From: Flammeovirga yaeyamensis
GTDB lineage: Bacteria; Bacteroidota; Bacteroidia; Cytophagales; Flammeovirgaceae
DNA: 64,000 bases
Direction of reading: 5' to 3'
Assembly (NCBI RefSeq): GCF_018736045.1
Contig: NZ_CP076133.1
Coordinates: 1,364,001-1,428,000 of the forward strand
A program made the translations under genes and the position numbers. The notes beneath the pieces are model-generated. The model worked only from the letters and a program-made list of their open reading frames with translations, was not told the DNA's origin and did no database searches. This document shows, one piece after another, positions 61,255 to 64,000 of the stretch; within the stretch, counting starts at the first letter, position 1; every line of letters begins with the position of its first letter.

Positions 61255-63933
61255 ATGAACCTTAAAAAAATACTATTTATTGTATTTTCTTTCTTGTCAA
61301 TACAACTAGCAGCGCAATCCTTTACAGGACAACAAGTGAATCAAGGATATGCGATTTTTAGTAATCAAGTATCATTTATTTTTGATGAGACTATTTATGA
61401 CAAACAACCCAATCGTGTTGTAGTGACGGGTACTTTTAGAGGTTGGGATAGTGACATGGAGACCAAAGAATGGGATCTGAAAAAAACGGGTGGTCAATGG
61501 ATTCTTACATTTGATAATACCGATTTTAAAGTGATTGGTCCAACAATGGAATTTAAGTTCAGAATTAATGAAGGTGAATGGTTAGGACCTGCATCGGTAG
61601 CTCCTAATGAAAAAGGAGGAAACCTAGTATTTATGATGGATACAGTTCTCCCTGGTTTAAAAGCAGAGCTAAAAAACGAAAACCTAATTTGGGCAACAAT
61701 TGTGGGAGAAAGACCACTTGACCCAACAAAATATCTTATTACAAACGCACAAGGTGATACTATCAAGGTAAAAGGTGTATTACCAAATGAAGCAACAACA
61801 ACATTAATTGTACCTGCTGAGCCATTAAATAAAAAGAGAGTTTATTATTTACATATGCCAGATCAAGAATTGTCTGCCTTATGTTCTTTTGATGGATGGT
61901 TTAGAGATACTTTCTCTACAAAAGAGTTAGGTGCCAATATCGATGATGGAAAAACCACTGTACGTTTATTTGCTCCAAGAGCCACAGGAGTGAAACTTTA
62001 CCTTTATAAAGGAAAAGACGATACAAAAGCCGAAAAAGTAATTGATATGAAAGAAGATCAAGATGGTGTTTGGGAAGCATTTTTTGATGAAGACCTTCAT
62101 GGTACTTGGTACGATTTCACTATTCATGGTTTTGATGATCCGGGTAACTTATTCTATGAAACTACTAAAGCACACGTTTCAGATCCTTACACAAGAGTAA
62201 GTGATGACACTTGGGGTAAATGTAGAATGTGGAGAAGAACTGTTCCTGCAACTCCATTAAAAAATGGTATTCCTGCTATGGAAGATGTGATTTCTTATGA
62301 AGTACACGTTCAAGATTTTACGGATCGGTTACCAGTTGATGAATCTATTAAAGGTAGATTAGCAGCAATGCATAAATCTGGTTTGAAAAATAGCAAAGGT
62401 CAGAAAATTGGTTTCGATTATTTAGTCGACTTAGGAATTAACGTGGTACACTTGATGCCAATTCAAGAATACTTACACTATCCAACAGACGATTGGAAAG
62501 CTTCTTTTGAGAATGATGAGTACATGAAATCTCAAGGAGTGAGCGAAGAAAATTACCAATGGGGATACCGTACTTCTCACGCAATGGCTGTAGAAACTAG
62601 ATATAGAACTGTTGGTAAAGAATCAGGTGAGGAAAGAAACGAATTCAGAGATTTAGTTCAGGCATTCCACGACAAAGATATCGCAGTTATTATTGATATT
62701 GTGCCCAACCATACAGCAGAAAATATGGATGGAAACGCATGGATCTTTAACTTTAATGGTATTGACAAGCAGTATTACTATAGAACAAAAGATTTAGAGC
62801 ATATCGGTGATTATGGTAACGAAGTGAAAACCGAAAACCGTCCAATGACACAACGTTGGTTAATCGATCAATGTCAGTACTACATTAAAGAGTTTGGTAT
62901 TGATGGATTTAGAATTGACTTGGCAGGACAAGTAGATCAACAAACACTTATTGCTTTAAAAGAAGCGATTGGACAAGATAAAATTGTTTATGGTGAGCCA
63001 TGGATTGGATCAAATGATCCTGAATTTGAAGCAAATCCATCATGGGATTGGTACAAGGAAGATTCACCAATCACTTTCTTCCAAGATGATTCAAGAACAG
63101 CCTTCAAAGGACCTGTATTCAAATTATCAGACCCTAAAGCCGATCGTGGTTGGGCTGGTGGAAAATCATCAGAAAGAGCAGGAGTGATGAAAGGTTTGGA
63201 GAACTCTAACAAAGAAGACGTAACGCCAAATTCTGGTATCACTTACCTTGATATCCATGATAACTTTGCTTTATCAGATCAATATGGTGGAGAAAAGTTT
63301 GATGGTCGTACAAGTGTAGATCAAGACAATTATAAAATTGCAGTCACTTTGATGTATACTTCTTTAGGGCCAATCGTTACTAACGGTGGTTCTGAGATCA
63401 TGCGTTCGAAAGCAGATGCTCCTTTAAAAGAAGTGGTGAAAACGACGAATAAAGGATATAAAGTATATATGCACGGTTACAGAGATACCTATAACCATAG
63501 AACAGCGAACCAATATGCATGGGAAACTGTCGGTCAGCAACCAATATCAGGAAATACCAACGATTACAAAAATATGTTGGCTTTCTGGCAAGGAATGAAC
63601 GAGTTTAGATTATCAGACTACGGTAAAGTATTTCGTTTAGGAACTGAAGTTCCAGAAGGATATTATCAATTTATCGCTCCTGAAAACGAAGATCAGTTGG
63701 GGTATATCATCGATGAGAAAGTATTTGTTTTATTAAACGTTGATGAGAAAGCCAATAGCTTTGATAATGTAGAGCTTCCTGAAGGGAATTGGAAATTAGT
63801 AGCCAATAACAAATCCGTAAATATCCTTAAAGGAGTAAAGGATACTGATAAGAAGTTGAACAAGTTGAAGGGAGGAAAGCAGAGTATCGAAATGCCTGCG
63901 ACTTCTTTGAAGATTTGGGTGAAGGTGCAATAA
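61255..63933 (+). CDS. Secreted GH13 pullulanase-like alpha-glucan hydrolase
   Basis: An 892-residue enzyme acting on alpha-glucan branch points or starch-like chains. The ATG at 61255 is chosen, since it opens a clean signal peptide (residues 1-21, ending QLAAQ); an upstream in-frame ATG at 61174 would bury it. N-terminal beta-domains (about 22-230) include a CBM48/20-like segment (RVVVTGTFRGWDSDME), then the pullulanase-type domain TVRLFAPRATGVKLYLYKG. The GH13 barrel has IDIVPNHTAENMDG, nucleophile Asp555 in GFRIDLAG, acid/base Glu581 in VYGEPW, and the third carboxylate Asp669 in YLDIHDNFAL. A C-terminal beta-sandwich ends the chain. Monocistronic with its own terminator; no sus genes are adjacent. 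Confidence 0.93.
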   Translation: MNLKKILFIVFSFLSIQLAAQSFTGQQVNQGYAIFSNQVSFIFDETIYDKQPNRVVVTGTFRGWDSDMETKEWDLKKTGGQWILTFDNTDFKVIGPTMEFKFRINEGEWLGPASVAPNEKGGNLVFMMDTVLPGLKAELKNENLIWATIVGERPLDPTKYLITNAQGDTIKVKGVLPNEATTTLIVPAEPLNKKRVYYLHMPDQELSALCSFDGWFRDTFSTKELGANIDDGKTTVRLFAPRATGVKLYLYKGKDDTKAEKVIDMKEDQDGVWEAFFDEDLHGTWYDFTIHGFDDPGNLFYETTKAHVSDPYTRVSDDTWGKCRMWRRTVPATPLKNGIPAMEDVISYEVHVQDFTDRLPVDESIKGRLAAMHKSGLKNSKGQKIGFDYLVDLGINVVHLMPIQEYLHYPTDDWKASFENDEYMKSQGVSEENYQWGYRTSHAMAVETRYRTVGKESGEERNEFRDLVQAFHDKDIAVIIDIVPNHTAENMDGNAWIFNFNGIDKQYYYRTKDLEHIGDYGNEVKTENRPMTQRWLIDQCQYYIKEFGIDGFRIDLAGQVDQQTLIALKEAIGQDKIVYGEPWIGSNDPEFEANPSWDWYKEDSPITFFQDDSRTAFKGPVFKLSDPKADRGWAGGKSSERAGVMKGLENSNKEDVTPNSGITYLDIHDNFALSDQYGGEKFDGRTSVDQDNYKIAVTLMYTSLGPIVTNGGSEIMRSKADAPLKEVVKTTNKGYKVYMHGYRDTYNHRTANQYAWETVGQQPISGNTNDYKNMLAFWQGMNEFRLSDYGKVFRLGTEVPEGYYQFIAPENEDQLGYIIDEKVFVLLNVDEKANSFDNVELPEGNWKLVANNKSVNILKGVKDTDKKLNKLKGGKQSIEMPATSLKIWVKVQ

Positions 63934-63951
63934 TTTAAACTTATCAATATC

Positions 63952-63990
63952 AAAAAAGGAATCAGATAAATATATTTGATTCCTTTTTTG
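63952..63990 (+). terminator. Terminator of the GH13 gene
   Basis: AAAAAAGGAATCA (63952-63964) pairs perfectly with TGATTCCTTTTTT (63977-63989), giving a T-run on the plus strand. Confidence 0.9.
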
Positions 63991-64000
63991 TTTATTCCTT

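Overview
This window looks like chromosomal DNA of a marine, polysaccharide-degrading Bacteroidota of the order Cytophagales; Flammeovirga or a close relative would fit, but that is inference. The grounds are low G+C, SusC/SusD genes, a type IX secretion (T9SS) C-terminal sorting domain, Bacteroidota-style promoters (TAnnTTTG), few Shine-Dalgarno sites, two AtsA-like sulfatases and many glycosidases. I saw no rRNA, tRNA, CRISPR array, prophage or integrase.

Layout. 1-1648: 5' part of a siderophore-type TonB receptor (minus). 1823-6412: giant T9SS-exported repeat protein. 6603-12953: a tight minus-strand envelope operon (7TM-SpoIIE phosphatase, unknown 649-aa protein, VTT-domain membrane protein, Omp85-like barrel), with an MscS-like channel just after it. 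13200-14870: a TPR-protein gene followed by four tandem micro-ORFs. Each encodes a 16-residue basic peptide that starts MK-x-F-[K/R] and ends in Trp, and a terminator follows. This is the most novel item in the window. 14943-21939: two copies of a convergent AraC-regulator/sulfatase module. 22558-43353: a polysaccharide utilisation locus: LacI regulator, SusC, SusD, GH3, GH29, GH2, GH3, GH92, then GH43 on the other strand. 43627-46805: small lipoproteins, a thioredoxin-TPR protein, and a REP-associated transposase (RAYT) next to degenerate palindromic repeats. 46897-49316: cydAB. 49653-57129: membrane thioredoxin, FAD oxidoreductase with a beta-propeller glycosidase, inositol-phosphatase-like and kinase-like pair, a large unrecognised membrane-anchored protein, and a VF530-type protein. 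57204-60951: ABM monooxygenase, a small secreted Lys-rich protein, two SpoIIAA/STAS-like paralogues, an orphan sorting-domain-like ORF, and a CorA-type transporter with GTN in place of GMN. 61255-63933: a secreted GH13 pullulanase-like enzyme.

How the parts may work together. The locus at 22.5-43.4 kb carries a LacI-type palindrome overlapping the susC promoter. SusC/D would import oligosaccharides, and the periplasmic or lipid-anchored GH3, GH29, GH2, GH92 and GH43 enzymes would trim beta-linked hexose, fucose, galactose, mannose and pentose residues from a complex, possibly sulfated, algal or glycoprotein glycan. The flanking AtsA-like sulfatases may remove sulfate from it or simply scavenge sulfate. 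The micro-peptide cluster sits beside a cytoplasmic TPR protein and may be a peptide-signal or peptide-effector system. Its function cannot be read from sequence alone.
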